Assembly (NCBI RefSeq): GCF_005771435.1
Contig: NZ_VANI01000011.1
Location: 1-64,000, forward strand
Length of the DNA: 64,000 nucleotides
DNA from: Microbulbifer harenosus
GTDB taxonomy: Bacteria > Pseudomonadota > Gammaproteobacteria > Pseudomonadales > Cellvibrionaceae
Reading direction: 5' to 3'
Under the pieces are notes generated by a model. The model was not told the DNA's origin. It saw only the letters and a program-made list of their open reading frames with translations, and searched no databases. Each line of letters starts with the position of its first letter. The stretch's first letter is position 1. Of this stretch, positions 6,567-14,686 are shown piece after piece. A program made the position numbers and the translations under genes.

Positions 6567-7577
6567 TCAGTTTCGCAGCTGGCGGCGCGCCGCGGCGTCA
6601 AGGTATATCCGCGTCATGCGCTGCCATTTTTTTGTAGCGGTTACTTCATTGTCCAGTAGATGTGCTGCCGCAAGTTGCGCACGCAGGAAGGCGCGGTAGC
6701 ACTGGTAGAACCGCACTAGGGCTGAATCCGGCGCGCCATCGTCTGAGTAACTGCTGACGATCAATCCGCATAGGTCCGGGCGCCCCAACAGCTCGCATTC
6801 GAGGGCCAGATAACAAAGTTCATCCAGCGGATTCAGGCAGCGCAGATCGCGATTGAACTCAAGGCAGTCAATGATCTGTGGCGGCTCAGTCAGGAAGCAG
6901 TGTTCGGGACGCAGGTCGCCATGTCCCTCCACAATATGCCCATTTTCAGCGCGCCCGCCGATCAGTGCGCTGTGGGCATGAATGAAATCCACCAGGGCGG
7001 CGGCCAGTCCATCAATCTCTCCGCCATCCAGCGCCAGTTCTGGTGCGCGCAGCCCCAAGCGTACGGTTTCAACGCGCTGTCGCAACCGCGCCAGGTATTG
7101 GGTGGCGCTCAGTGGTAGCGACGCGGCAGAGCGATGGAAATCCCGCAGTCGCTGCAGCAGCGGTGCCAGCGAGTGCGCGCTGACACGGTCTATCTGCTGC
7201 GTCAGGCAGTCTTGTTCCCGCAGGCGGCGCATTTTCACCAGCCATTCTACCGGTGTGCCAGAAGGGCCGAGGGAAAGGCGGCCGCCAGCGCTCAGCCGCA
7301 GCGGCACCAGATCCAGGTAAACCCCATCCGTAAGCCGCCGGTTGAGGCGCAGTTCCTCGCTGCAGACCCCATAGCGTTTGTCCAAGCTGCTGAAATCCAG
7401 GTAGTGGAAGCACACCGGCTTTTTCATTTTGTAAACGAACTTGTCGGTCAGGAACAGCCGCGCCATATGGGTTTCTTCCAGACGTACCGAGCTGGTCCCC
7501 TCCGGATAGCTGTCTGGAGAGAGAAGGAAACGGGTCTTCTGTTCCAGGCCCGGAAGTTCGGCGTTGGCTGTGTGCAT
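6567..7577 (-). CDS. Aminoglycoside phosphotransferase-family kinase-like protein
   Basis: 336 residues with an APH-type kinase fold. The catalytic loop reads GHGDLRPEHCFL and the metal-binding Asp lies in IIDCLEFNRDLR. An N-terminal FLTDKFVYKMKKPV strand carries the likely ATP-binding lysines. This is the COG2187-type group, usually one domain of a longer protein with an AAA kinase half; here the kinase half is absent. The substrate is unknown, and resistance should not be assumed. It is divergent from the phosphoribosyltransferase gene, 77 bp away, so the two may share a control region. Confidence 0.75.
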   Translation of the reverse strand: MHTANAELPGLEQKTRFLLSPDSYPEGTSSVRLEETHMARLFLTDKFVYKMKKPVCFHYLDFSSLDKRYGVCSEELRLNRRLTDGVYLDLVPLRLSAGGRLSLGPSGTPVEWLVKMRRLREQDCLTQQIDRVSAHSLAPLLQRLRDFHRSAASLPLSATQYLARLRQRVETVRLGLRAPELALDGGEIDGLAAALVDFIHAHSALIGGRAENGHIVEGHGDLRPEHCFLTEPPQIIDCLEFNRDLRCLNPLDELCYLALECELLGRPDLCGLIVSSYSDDGAPDSALVRFYQCYRAFLRAQLAAAHLLDNEVTATKKWQRMTRIYLDAAARRQLRN

Positions 7578-7654
7578 GGTTTGAATCGGCAGTTCGGTCC
7601 TGTTTGCTAGTCTAGTTGTATTACTCCTTCGCCAATTTCTACCGGCAGGTTGTT

Positions 7655-8311
7655 ATGGAGCCGTTTGAAAATCGCATTGAGGCGGGGCGCCGGCTGGCGG
7701 AACTCCTCGGTGACTACCGCGACCGCGACGATGTCATCGTGCTGGCACTGCCGCGAGGCGGGGTGCCGATTGGGCTTGAGGTGGCGCGCCGGCTACACGC
7801 GCCGCTGGACCTGATGCTGGTGCGAAAATTGGGAGTGCCTGGTCACGAGGAGCTGGCCATGGGGGCGATCGCCAGTGGCGCGCGGGTGCTCAACGAGGAG
7901 GTCATCATCAACTGCGGTATCAGCGAGGCTGCGCTGGAGCGCGAGACCCACGCAGAGGAGGCGGAGCTTGCGCGTCGTGCGCGGCGCTACCGGGGCGACC
8001 GGCCCTGGCCGCAGCTCGAAAACCGTTGCGTCATCCTGGTGGACGATGGCATTGCCACTGGCGCCACCATGGCTGTGGCCGCGCGCGCCGTGCGGGCGCA
8101 GCGGCCGGCGGAGCTGGTAATCGCGGTACCGGTGGCGCCGCCGGCGACCATCGAGCGCTTTGCGCCGCTAGTGGATCGCTTCGTCTGCCCGTTGCAGCCG
8201 ATGTCATTCTGGGCTATTGGCGCCTGGTACCGGGATTTCTCCCAGCTCAGCGACGAGCAGGTCATCGACATGATGCAGGAGGCGGGCGACTTGGAGAGCG
8301 GGCAGCCTTGA
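7655..8311 (+). CDS. Phosphoribosyltransferase
   Basis: 218 residues from the ATG at 7655. An in-frame start at 7616 exists, but homology begins with MEPFENRIEAGRRLAE. The PRPP-binding loop is VILVDDGIATGATM, and the N-terminal VLALPRGGVPIGLEVA loop is typical of the stand-alone PRTases found with PRPP synthetase and hydrolase genes. The base or other acceptor is unknown. The stop TGA (8309-8311) lies inside the first copy of the 18-bp repeat at 8308-8450. Followed by hydrolase, PRPP synthetase and ribonucleotide reductase on the same strand, which suggests one nucleotide-related operon. Confidence 0.8.
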   Translation: MEPFENRIEAGRRLAELLGDYRDRDDVIVLALPRGGVPIGLEVARRLHAPLDLMLVRKLGVPGHEELAMGAIASGARVLNEEVIINCGISEAALERETHAEEAELARRARRYRGDRPWPQLENRCVILVDDGIATGATMAVAARAVRAQRPAELVIAVPVAPPATIERFAPLVDRFVCPLQPMSFWAIGAWYRDFSQLSDEQVIDMMQEAGDLESGQP

Positions 8312-8450
8312 GCGAGGAAACAGCCTTGAGCGAGGAAACAGCCTTGAGCGAGGAAACAGCCTTGAGCGAGGAAACAGCCCTGAGAGAGGAAACAGCCTTG
8401 AGCGGAGAAACAGCCGTGAGCGGAGAAACAGTCGTGAGCGGAGAGCAGCC
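8308..8450 (+). repeat. 18-bp tandem repeat of a stop/RBS/start junction, about 8 units
   Basis: Units begin at 8308, 8326, 8344, 8362, 8380, 8398, 8416 and 8434; the last is 17 bp. The first four are identical (TTGAGCGAGGAAACAGCC) and later ones drift (GTGAGCGGAGAAACAG). Each unit holds a Shine-Dalgarno-like GAGGAAA and then TTGAGC or GTGAGC. The upstream gene's TGA lies in the first unit and the downstream ATGAGC follows the last, so the junction itself was multiplied. Read from TTG 8308, the units encode repeats of LSEETA and stop at TGA 8452-8454, overlapping the next ATG. Confidence 0.9.
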
Positions 8451-9114
8451 ATGAGCAGAAACGTGCCGCGCAGCGAGGTGCAGATTGATACCGGCGCTGG
8501 GCCGTTGGAGGGCTTTCTGGCGCTGCCAGCGGGTGGCCAGTCGCTGGTCCTTTTTGCCCACGGCAGTGGCAGTAGTCGTTTCAGTCCCCGCAACACGATG
8601 GTCGCAGGGGCGCTCAATACGGCCGGTATCGGTACGCTGTTGTTTGATCTGCTCACCGCGGATGAACACCGGATTGACGAATTCACCCGGGAGTATCGCT
8701 TCGATATCGACCTGCTGACCCGACGCTTGGTGGATGCGCTGGATTGGGTGAAAGCCGGGCCGGAAACAAAGGACCTGCACCTGGGGCTGTTTGGCTCCAG
8801 TACCGGTGCGGCTGCGGCGCTGATGGCAGCGGCCGAACGGCCGCATTGGGGGGGAGGCGGTGGTATCGCGGGGCGGGCGCCCGGACCTGGCGGGTGACGC
8901 ATTGCCTAGGGTGGCGGCAGCGACGCTGATGATCGTCGGCGGCGAGGATTATCAGGTAATAGAGCTCAACCGCGCCGCCGCTGCGCACATGCGCTGCGAT
9001 CCTGTACTAAAGATTGTGCAAGGGGCCACCCACTTGTTCGAGGAGCCCGGCACCCTGGAGACGGTGGTGGCGCTCGCCATCGACTGGTTTCAGCAAACAC
9101 TGCAGGATCGTTGA
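8451..9114 (+). pseudogene. Alpha/beta hydrolase (dienelactone hydrolase-like), frameshifted in a G run
   Basis: The N-terminal frame (8451-8897) contains VLFAHGSGSSRFSPRN and the nucleophile elbow GLFGSSTGAAAAL. It shifts at the run of seven Gs (8848-8854). The correct continuation is in the frame giving EAVVSRGGRPDLA and then ATLMIVGGEDYQV and GATHLFEEPG, which carry the acid and the catalytic histidine, to 9114. Removing one G restores a protein of about 220 residues, normal for the family that sits beside such phosphoribosyltransferases. Either a real inactivation, slippage-based switching or a sequencing error is possible. Start ATG 8451 directly follows the tandem repeat. Confidence 0.75.
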
Positions 9115-9117
9115 CCT

Positions 9118-10083
9118 ATGCGCCCGCTCAAGCTGTTCAGCCTCGACGCCGGTGCCGATTTTGCCCTGGACGTCGCCACCGCGCTCGGTGTGCCACTCGC
9201 CGCGCATGAGGAGCGTGAGTTCGTCGACGGCGAGCACAAGCTGCGCCCGCTGGATGACGTTGAAGGGGCGGACGTCTATCTGGTGCAGTCGCTGTACTCG
9301 GATCGCGCTAGCAGTGTCGATGACAAACTGGTGCGAATGTTGTTTTTTGTCGGAGCCCTCAAGGACGCCGGCGCCGCCCGCGTTACCGCGGTGATTCCCT
9401 ACCTGTGTTACGCGCGCAAGGACCGCCGCACCAAGCTGCACGACCCGCTTTCCAGCCGCTATCTGGCATCCCTGTTCGAAGCCCTGGGAACCGACTGTGT
9501 GGTGACCCTCGATGTACACAATCTTGCCGCCTTTGAGAATGCCTTTCGCATCCGCACTCTACATCTGCCGGCACAGCCATTGTTCGTGGATTTCGTCGCT
9601 GAGCGGCTGCAGGGTGATGGAAACCCGCTGGTGGTGGCGTCGCCAGATGTGGGCGGCGTCAAGCGCGCGGAGGCCCTCCGCCAGGCCCTTGGCGAGCGTC
9701 TGGGTGGCGAAGTGGGGCGGGCATTTGTGGAGAAATACCGCAGCGGTGATGAACTGTCGGGGGGTGTGCTGGTGGGCGATGTTGACGGTGCCAGTGTGGT
9801 GATAGTGGACGACCTGATTGCCGGCGGTGGCACCGTGCGGCGGGCGACGGAGTCTCTGAAGCGCGGCGGTGCCGCACGGATACTGGTGCTGGCGAGCCAC
9901 GGCCAGTTTTGCGGCAGCGCCCTTGCGGATTTGGCGCAACTGCCCATCGATGTGCTGGCGGTCACCAACTCGCTGCCGCAACCGGTCGGCACACAGTTGC
10001 AGATAGTGGACTGTGCGCCGCTGCTGGCGGAGGCGATCCGCCGGCTTCATCACGGTGGCCCGGCGACGCAATTGAGTGTCTGA
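9118..10083 (+). CDS. Ribose-phosphate pyrophosphokinase family protein
   Basis: 321 residues with two phosphoribosyltransferase-like halves. Visible are IPYLCYARKDRRT (the flexible/ATP loop, R-Q-D-x-K-like), LDVHN for metal binding and VVIVDDLIAGGGTV as the PRPP loop. Such enzymes make PRPP from ribose 5-phosphate and ATP. The sequence is diverged from the housekeeping Prs, so it is probably a second copy serving this cluster. It starts 3 bp after the hydrolase stop and its own stop overlaps the alternative GTG start of the next gene, so the four genes are likely co-transcribed. Confidence 0.85.
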   Translation: MRPLKLFSLDAGADFALDVATALGVPLAAHEEREFVDGEHKLRPLDDVEGADVYLVQSLYSDRASSVDDKLVRMLFFVGALKDAGAARVTAVIPYLCYARKDRRTKLHDPLSSRYLASLFEALGTDCVVTLDVHNLAAFENAFRIRTLHLPAQPLFVDFVAERLQGDGNPLVVASPDVGGVKRAEALRQALGERLGGEVGRAFVEKYRSGDELSGGVLVGDVDGASVVIVDDLIAGGGTVRRATESLKRGGAARILVLASHGQFCGSALADLAQLPIDVLAVTNSLPQPVGTQLQIVDCAPLLAEAIRRLHHGGPATQLSV

Positions 10084-10084
10084 C

Positions 10085-11899
10085 ATGGACTACTTTGAGT
10101 CCGAGATCTCCCAATTTATCTGGGAAACCAAGTATCGCTACCGCAACGGTGAGCAGATCTTTGATACCACTCTGGAAGACAGCTGGCGGCGGCTGGCGCG
10201 GGCGCTCGCAAAAGTCGAGATTAAGCGCGGGCACTGGGCGCTGCGCTTTTTTCGCAATCTGGAGGATTTCCGCTTTTTACCCGGTGGGCGCATCCTCGCT
10301 GGTGCAGGTACGGATCACCGCGTTACCCTGTTCAATTGCTTTGTGATGGGCACGATTGAGGACTCGATGGAAGCGATCTTCGAGCGCCTCAAGGAATCGG
10401 CGCTGACCATGCAGCAGGGGGGCGGCATTGGTTGCGACTTTTCCACCCTGCGCCCGGCCGGAAGCCGTGCCCACCACACCGGCAACATTGCCTCGGGGCC
10501 GGTTTCCTTCATGCGCATCTGGGACGCCACCTGCGCGACGCTGCTTTCTACCGGCAGCCGGCGCGGTGCGATGATGGCCACCTTGCGCTGTGACCACCCG
10601 GATATCGAGCGCTTTGTCGATGCCAAGCGCGATCCACGAGAGTTGCGCCACTTCAATCTATCGGTGCTGGTTAGCGATGATTTTATGGCCGCGGTGGATG
10701 ACGATTGCGAATGGGATCTGATATTTCCTGAGCGGTTGCTGGAAGGGCAGGGCAGGGAGCAGGTGTTGCGCGGATGGAGCGGCGAGCCAAAGCCGTTGCC
10801 ATGCCGGGTGCTAAAGCGTGTTCGTGCGCGCGAACTGTGGCAAAAAATCATGCGTGCAAACTACGACAGTGCCGAGCCGGGGGTATTATTTGTCGACCGG
10901 ATTAATACTCACAACAATCTTTACTACCGCGAGCAGATCAGCGCAACCAATCCATGTGGCGAAATTCCACTGCCACCCTACGGCGCCTGCAATCTTGGCT
11001 CGGTAAACCTGATGCGTTTTGTCCAGGCTCCGTTCTCCGCGCGAGCGGATCTGGACTGGTTCGGGATTGACGAGTGTGTGGCCGTGGGTGTGCGGATGCT
11101 GGACAACGTGATCGACCTGTCCCACTACCCATTGCCATCACAGAAAAAGCAGGCCCGTGGTAGCCGCCGCATTGGTATTGGCATCACCGGTCTTGCGGAT
11201 GCACTGATTGCCCTGGGGCTGCATTACGACAGCGATCAAGGGCGTGCGCTTGCCGCGAGGGTGATGGAAACCGTGCGCGACAGCGCCTACCGGACCTCCA
11301 TTGCGCTGGCGGCGGAGAAAGGGGCATTCCCTTTGTATGAGCGGACCAAATTTCTTGCCGGTGCGGATGTGTGTGCCCTGCCCGAAAAATTGCGTAAGGG
11401 GATCGCCGACAAGGGGATTCGCAACAGCCATCTGATTGCCATTGCGCCCACCGGCACCATCAGCCTGCTGGCCAATGGGATTTCCAGCGGTATCGAGCCG
11501 GTATTCGATTTTCACCACCGTCGCAGGGTGCTTACCTCGGAGAGCGATTACCGCAGGTTCGACATCGTCGATCCGGTATGGAAGCTTTGGTGTGAGCGCG
11601 GAGGTGACCCCGAACAGTTGCCCTCGGCATTTGTTTCCGCACGCCAGCTGTCGCCGCTGGCGCACCTGCGCATGCAGGCGGCTCTACAAGCCTATGTGGA
11701 CAACGCCATTTCCAAAACCGTGAATGTCCCAGAGGATTTTCCGTTTACTGAGTTTGAGTCCCTCTACCGAGAAGCGTTTGCGCTTGGCCTCAAAGGTTGT
11801 ACCACCTTCCGCCCAAATCCGGTCCGCGAATCGATACTCATTAGCGCCAGTGAAGTAGCGGCGAGTCATTGTTGCGATATAGAGCGCGAAGGCGACTGA
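10085..11899 (+). CDS. nrdJ: Adenosylcobalamin-dependent ribonucleotide reductase (class II)
   Basis: About 604 residues, the short class II form. Motifs seen are LPGGRILAGAG, NCFVMGTIEDSMEAIF, ALTMQQGGGIGCDFS, ATNPCGEIPLPPYGACNLGS (substrate-site cysteine and catalytic residues) and IAPTGTISLLANGISSGIEP. The C-terminus has GCTTFRPN and ends HCCDIEREGD; the CC pair may re-reduce the active site. It makes deoxyribonucleotides with B12 and without oxygen, so it would help at low oxygen. GTG 10076 is an alternative start that overlaps the upstream stop; I chose ATG 10085. I see no cobalamin riboswitch upstream. Confidence 0.9.
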   Translation: MDYFESEISQFIWETKYRYRNGEQIFDTTLEDSWRRLARALAKVEIKRGHWALRFFRNLEDFRFLPGGRILAGAGTDHRVTLFNCFVMGTIEDSMEAIFERLKESALTMQQGGGIGCDFSTLRPAGSRAHHTGNIASGPVSFMRIWDATCATLLSTGSRRGAMMATLRCDHPDIERFVDAKRDPRELRHFNLSVLVSDDFMAAVDDDCEWDLIFPERLLEGQGREQVLRGWSGEPKPLPCRVLKRVRARELWQKIMRANYDSAEPGVLFVDRINTHNNLYYREQISATNPCGEIPLPPYGACNLGSVNLMRFVQAPFSARADLDWFGIDECVAVGVRMLDNVIDLSHYPLPSQKKQARGSRRIGIGITGLADALIALGLHYDSDQGRALAARVMETVRDSAYRTSIALAAEKGAFPLYERTKFLAGADVCALPEKLRKGIADKGIRNSHLIAIAPTGTISLLANGISSGIEPVFDFHHRRRVLTSESDYRRFDIVDPVWKLWCERGGDPEQLPSAFVSARQLSPLAHLRMQAALQAYVDNAISKTVNVPEDFPFTEFESLYREAFALGLKGCTTFRPNPVRESILISASEVAASHCCDIEREGD

Positions 11900-12023
11900 T
11901 CATCTTGATCTAAACCTCAAGCTCCTTCATTATTCCAAGGGGCCGGGTAGGAAGCGGTTTACCGTTCCGGTGGTTTAAAAGTACGGAGTCCATTTCTTTA
12001 GCTGCCAATAGAACGGAATTCAA

Positions 12024-12704
12024 ATGCAACTACGAGCCATTTTATTTGACCATGATGGCACACTGGTCAATTCAGAACCTGTTCACTATAGAATCTGGGC
12101 GCAGGTTCTACAGCGCTACGGGTTTACATTAACAGAGCAGCAATATAAGGCCTGCTATGCCGGTGTGCCCACCCCTGCCTCTGCGGTAGATTTGGTGCAG
12201 AAATTTGGCATTGATGTATCGCCTGATCAGCTCGCAGAAGAAAAGAGCGCCGCCACACAGGAATACCTTGAGCGGCAGGCATTTCCCTTGATGCCAGGAG
12301 TGGAAGAGGCCATATCATATTTTTACCGCGCAGGACTTAAACTTGCCGTTGTAACTGGGGCGAGTGCGAGCGGCGCGCAAACAACTCTTAGAACCAACAA
12401 TTTCAACGACTATTTTACTGTGGTCGTTTCCGGGGATGATGTCCGGGCAAGTAAGCCCGCGCCAGACTGTTATATTCTGGCGCTCCAACGGCTTGGTGTT
12501 TCAGCCGCAGAGTGTCTGGCCATCGAAGATACTCAGCACGGGCTCGAAGCGGCCTTTCGCGCTGGTATTGACTGCTTGGCACTACCTACAGATATGTCCC
12601 GGTCTCAAGACTTTAGTCTTGCAGAGACGGTTCTCACTGGTATGCCGGAAGCGGTTGAGTACGTACGTAAAGTTCTCTGTGGCATGGAAACTTCGCAGCC
12701 CTAG
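12024..12704 (+). CDS. HAD-superfamily phosphatase, beta-phosphoglucomutase-like
   Basis: 226 residues. Motif I is LFDHDGTLVNSE (nucleophile Asp9, Asp11), motif II VVTGASAS, motif III near SGDDVRASKPAPDCY (lysine) and motif IV AIEDTQHGLEAA. The cap lies between residues 17 and 85. This is the subgroup of small sugar phosphatases and phosphoglucomutases; the substrate is not readable. It is followed by unrelated small genes with long gaps, so it is probably transcribed alone. Confidence 0.8.
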   Translation: MQLRAILFDHDGTLVNSEPVHYRIWAQVLQRYGFTLTEQQYKACYAGVPTPASAVDLVQKFGIDVSPDQLAEEKSAATQEYLERQAFPLMPGVEEAISYFYRAGLKLAVVTGASASGAQTTLRTNNFNDYFTVVVSGDDVRASKPAPDCYILALQRLGVSAAECLAIEDTQHGLEAAFRAGIDCLALPTDMSRSQDFSLAETVLTGMPEAVEYVRKVLCGMETSQP

Positions 12705-12773
12705 GTGCAGAATTTCTTCATCGCTGTTTTTTTGCGCGTAGATCAGTTACGGGAAACTGGGAGATAGATAATA

Positions 12774-13229
12774 GTGAGCAACGTACCTCGTATAACGAAA
12801 GGCAGTTGCCGTTGTGGACAGGTGGAGTTTGAAATTGCATCCCCGCCATTGATCACGATGGCGTGCCATTGCACCGGATGCCAGAAAATGACCTCCAGTG
12901 CGTTCAGCCTGAGTTCGCTGTTTCCGAGTGCGGCGTTCTCGGTGACAGCTGGTGAGCCGGTAATCGGTGGGTTGCATGGTAGTACTCGTCATTTTTTCTG
13001 CGGGCATTGCATGAGCTGGCTGTTCACAAGGCCTGACGGTATGGATGACTTTGTGAACGTGCGCTCTACGCTGCTGGATGGTTCACAGAGCTTCCAGCCA
13101 TTCCTGGAAACATACACGGCGGAGAAACTGACGTGGGCTGTTACCGGTGCAAAACACAGTTTCAGCGAATTCCCTCCGCAAGAAGAGTTTCCGGAATTGC
13201 TGCAGGAGTATGCCAGCGAAAATTCATAG
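12774..13229 (+). CDS. GFA-family (CENP-V/GFA domain) zinc protein
   Basis: 151 residues with paired cysteines: [12 protein letters not shown] (12, 14), ACHCTGCQK (31, 33, 36) and FFCGHCMSW near 75-78. These bind zinc in the Mss4-like GFA fold. The family is named after glutathione-dependent formaldehyde-activating enzyme, but most members have no proven activity. The start is GTG at 12774, with GGGAGA at 12759-12764; the first ATG inside the frame is too late. Confidence 0.8.
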   Translation: MSNVPRITKGSCRCGQVEFEIASPPLITMACHCTGCQKMTSSAFSLSSLFPSAAFSVTAGEPVIGGLHGSTRHFFCGHCMSWLFTRPDGMDDFVNVRSTLLDGSQSFQPFLETYTAEKLTWAVTGAKHSFSEFPPQEEFPELLQEYASENS

Positions 13230-13325
13230 ATGCCGAGTTGGAGGATGTATCGCTGCGCACGGCAGCGTCATTGCTTCGCTGATGGTCTTGATTCTGTTGC
13301 CTTTTTCACACCTAAGGGGATTTGA

Positions 13326-13697
13326 ATGGATCTTGAGTTTCAGCCGGGGAAAAATATCGCCTTGAAAATCCCGGCACATGAGTATCAGAATACGGTTCGT
13401 TTCTATCGGGATGTGCTGCGGCTTACGGAGTTGACGCCCGATGGTCCGGATGAGACCCCGAGGTTTGAGTTTGGCGGCAAGGTGCTGTGGCTCGATTGCA
13501 TGCCCGGATTGAGCCAGTCTGAAATCTGGCTGGAAATCGTCACCAGTGATATCGACAAGGCTTCTGAGTATTTCAAAGAGCAGGGTTGCCATCGGCGGGA
13601 CGAGATTGAACCGCTGCCGGAGGGGTTCAGAGCGTTCTGGATATCAAGCCCATCCAATATTATCCATCTGGTGTCATCGACAAGCGATGGTCTATAA
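13326..13697 (+). CDS. VOC (glyoxalase/bleomycin-resistance fold) family protein
   Basis: 123 residues with one vicinal-oxygen-chelate module: NIALKIPAHEYQNTVRFYRDVLRL, KVLWLDCMPGLSQSEIWLEI and the closing RAFWISSPSNIIHLVSS. The first metal ligand position of typical glyoxalases is changed, so catalysis is uncertain. AAGGGGA at about 13315-13321 supports the ATG. It shares the region with other small, stress-type accessory genes. Confidence 0.7.
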   Translation: MDLEFQPGKNIALKIPAHEYQNTVRFYRDVLRLTELTPDGPDETPRFEFGGKVLWLDCMPGLSQSEIWLEIVTSDIDKASEYFKEQGCHRRDEIEPLPEGFRAFWISSPSNIIHLVSSTSDGL

Positions 13698-13743
13698 GTA
13701 AGCTATAACCTGCGAGCCTGATCTGCATAATCAAGGAAAGAAA

Positions 13744-13824
13744 ATGCAATTATCACAAAAGGAAGCATTGGAACGGTACGATGTATTTCGAGCTCGGGCG
13801 GAAGGGATAGTAAGGGAAGCCTAG
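13744..13824 (+). pseudogene. 26-codon gene start, probably a truncated remnant
   Basis: An ATG preceded by AAGGAAAG opens a frame reading MQLSQKEALERYDVFRARAE and stops at TAG 13824. The start context is good and the residues look helical and natural, but the frame is very short. It may be the remaining head of a longer gene; what that was I cannot say. Confidence 0.35.
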
Positions 13825-13931
13825 CGGAAAACTTGAGGCGCGTTCAAATTTTTGTATCGGTTACTTAACCTCATGCCCACGTAGGCGATGTATTTTTTCA
13901 AGCGATTTTGGGCTCGGATTTCTCCAAGATT

Positions 13932-14179
13932 ATGAATAGATTCTTGATTGCTGTAATTTTCCTGCTGTCTCAAAACTGCTTCGGAAGTAGCTTTGCGCAA
14001 GATGTTGTGGCAGCAGCTATTGACCGTACTAAGAGCGAATAGTTGCAAATGTCGCGACAGCAAATTTAGATGTTGCAAAGACATTTTGTGAGTTTACCCT
14101 TGGCCTTGAATTTGTTATGCATCCGGAATGGATTAAAGCTTATAGATCAGGTGAAAAAGTAATGGAGTATGAAACATGA
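13932..14179 (+). pseudogene. Small secreted protein gene with a frameshift
   Basis: The first 36 codons encode MNRFLIAVIFLLSQNCFGSS followed by FAQDVV, a typical signal peptide with cleavage after the Ala before Gln. They end at TAG 14040-14042. The next frame continues without a stop as VANVATANLDVAKTF and ends LEFVMHPEWIKAYRSGE through TGA 14177-14179. That stop overlaps the next gene's ATG as ATGA. One missing base near 14040 explains both parts; the repaired protein would have about 82 residues. The overlap with the following secreted-protein gene suggests the two were an operon pair. Confidence 0.5.
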
Positions 14180-14499
14180 AAAATCTTAAAATGGCACTGT
14201 TTGGTGTTCTCGTTGCCGTCGCCTTCACTGCGCATGCCAATGGATCATTCCGGCTTCCAAATGGCAAGCTTATCCAGGAAGGAAAAAGCAAACAGGAAAT
14301 AATCTATATAGCCGGTGCTCCGATGTACCAAGAGGTGGAAACCATCGCGGTAGATGAAGGTGCTGGTGGGAACCCAATAAAACGGGAAATTTTAACATAT
14401 CGCCTTCCCAGCTCTCTCGGTGGCATGTCATTGGTTGTGGTAACCATCGAAAACAACAGGGTGGTCGCTGTAGAGTCCAAGCAGGAAAGCAGGATCTAA
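14176..14499 (+). CDS. Small periplasmic protein, BamE/SmpA-like fold suspected
   Basis: 107 residues with a signal peptide (MKNLKMALFGVLVAVAFTAHA, cleavage near 21). The mature part has GKSKQEIIYIAGAPMYQEVE, like the helix-G-x-P start of SmpA/OmlA (BamE-type) domains, then a strand LTYRLP and a closing VVVTIENNRVVAVES strand. This resemblance is by pattern only. GGAG at 14163-14166 precedes the ATG. It overlaps by ATGA the broken secreted gene before it. Confidence 0.6.
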   Translation: MKNLKMALFGVLVAVAFTAHANGSFRLPNGKLIQEGKSKQEIIYIAGAPMYQEVETIAVDEGAGGNPIKREILTYRLPSSLGGMSLVVVTIENNRVVAVESKQESRI

Positions 14500-14686
14500 A
14501 CCGGGCTAAGGATGGCCGGGCCGCAAGTCAAGCGCGTAAGTGCTTGATTTGTCGTAGAGCTTTATAGGAATGGCTCCCTTGTTTTGCGGGCATCTTTTGT
14601 TCAGTCATGTTGCCATGGAAAGTCCAATTTCCACTTCGGCATTTTCCGCTACAATGCGCTGGACATTACTCATACCCGGAGTTCCC

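Noticed and set aside
1-6600. Integron integrase gene
   Set aside because: None of the frames on either strand shows tyrosine-recombinase motifs; cassette orientation places it left of the window.
7578-7654. FNR/Anr box controlling the nucleotide cluster
   Set aside because: No TTGAT-N4-ATCAA-like palindrome is in the 77-bp gap.
8308-8450. CRISPR array
   Set aside because: The units join directly with no spacers, and no cas genes are near.
8204-8902. Long minus-strand frames across the 18-bp repeat, rich in repeated LFLRSR
   Set aside because: They are shadows: the repeat length of 18 keeps all frames open, and the plus strand has clear enzyme motifs.
9900-10085. Cobalamin riboswitch before nrdJ
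   Set aside because: There is no untranslated leader; nrdJ starts directly at the end of the PRPP synthetase gene and no B12-box pattern is seen.
13821-14084. 87-codon minus-strand gene
   Set aside because: It has no start context or recognisable residues and lies over the better-supported broken secreted-protein gene on the plus strand.
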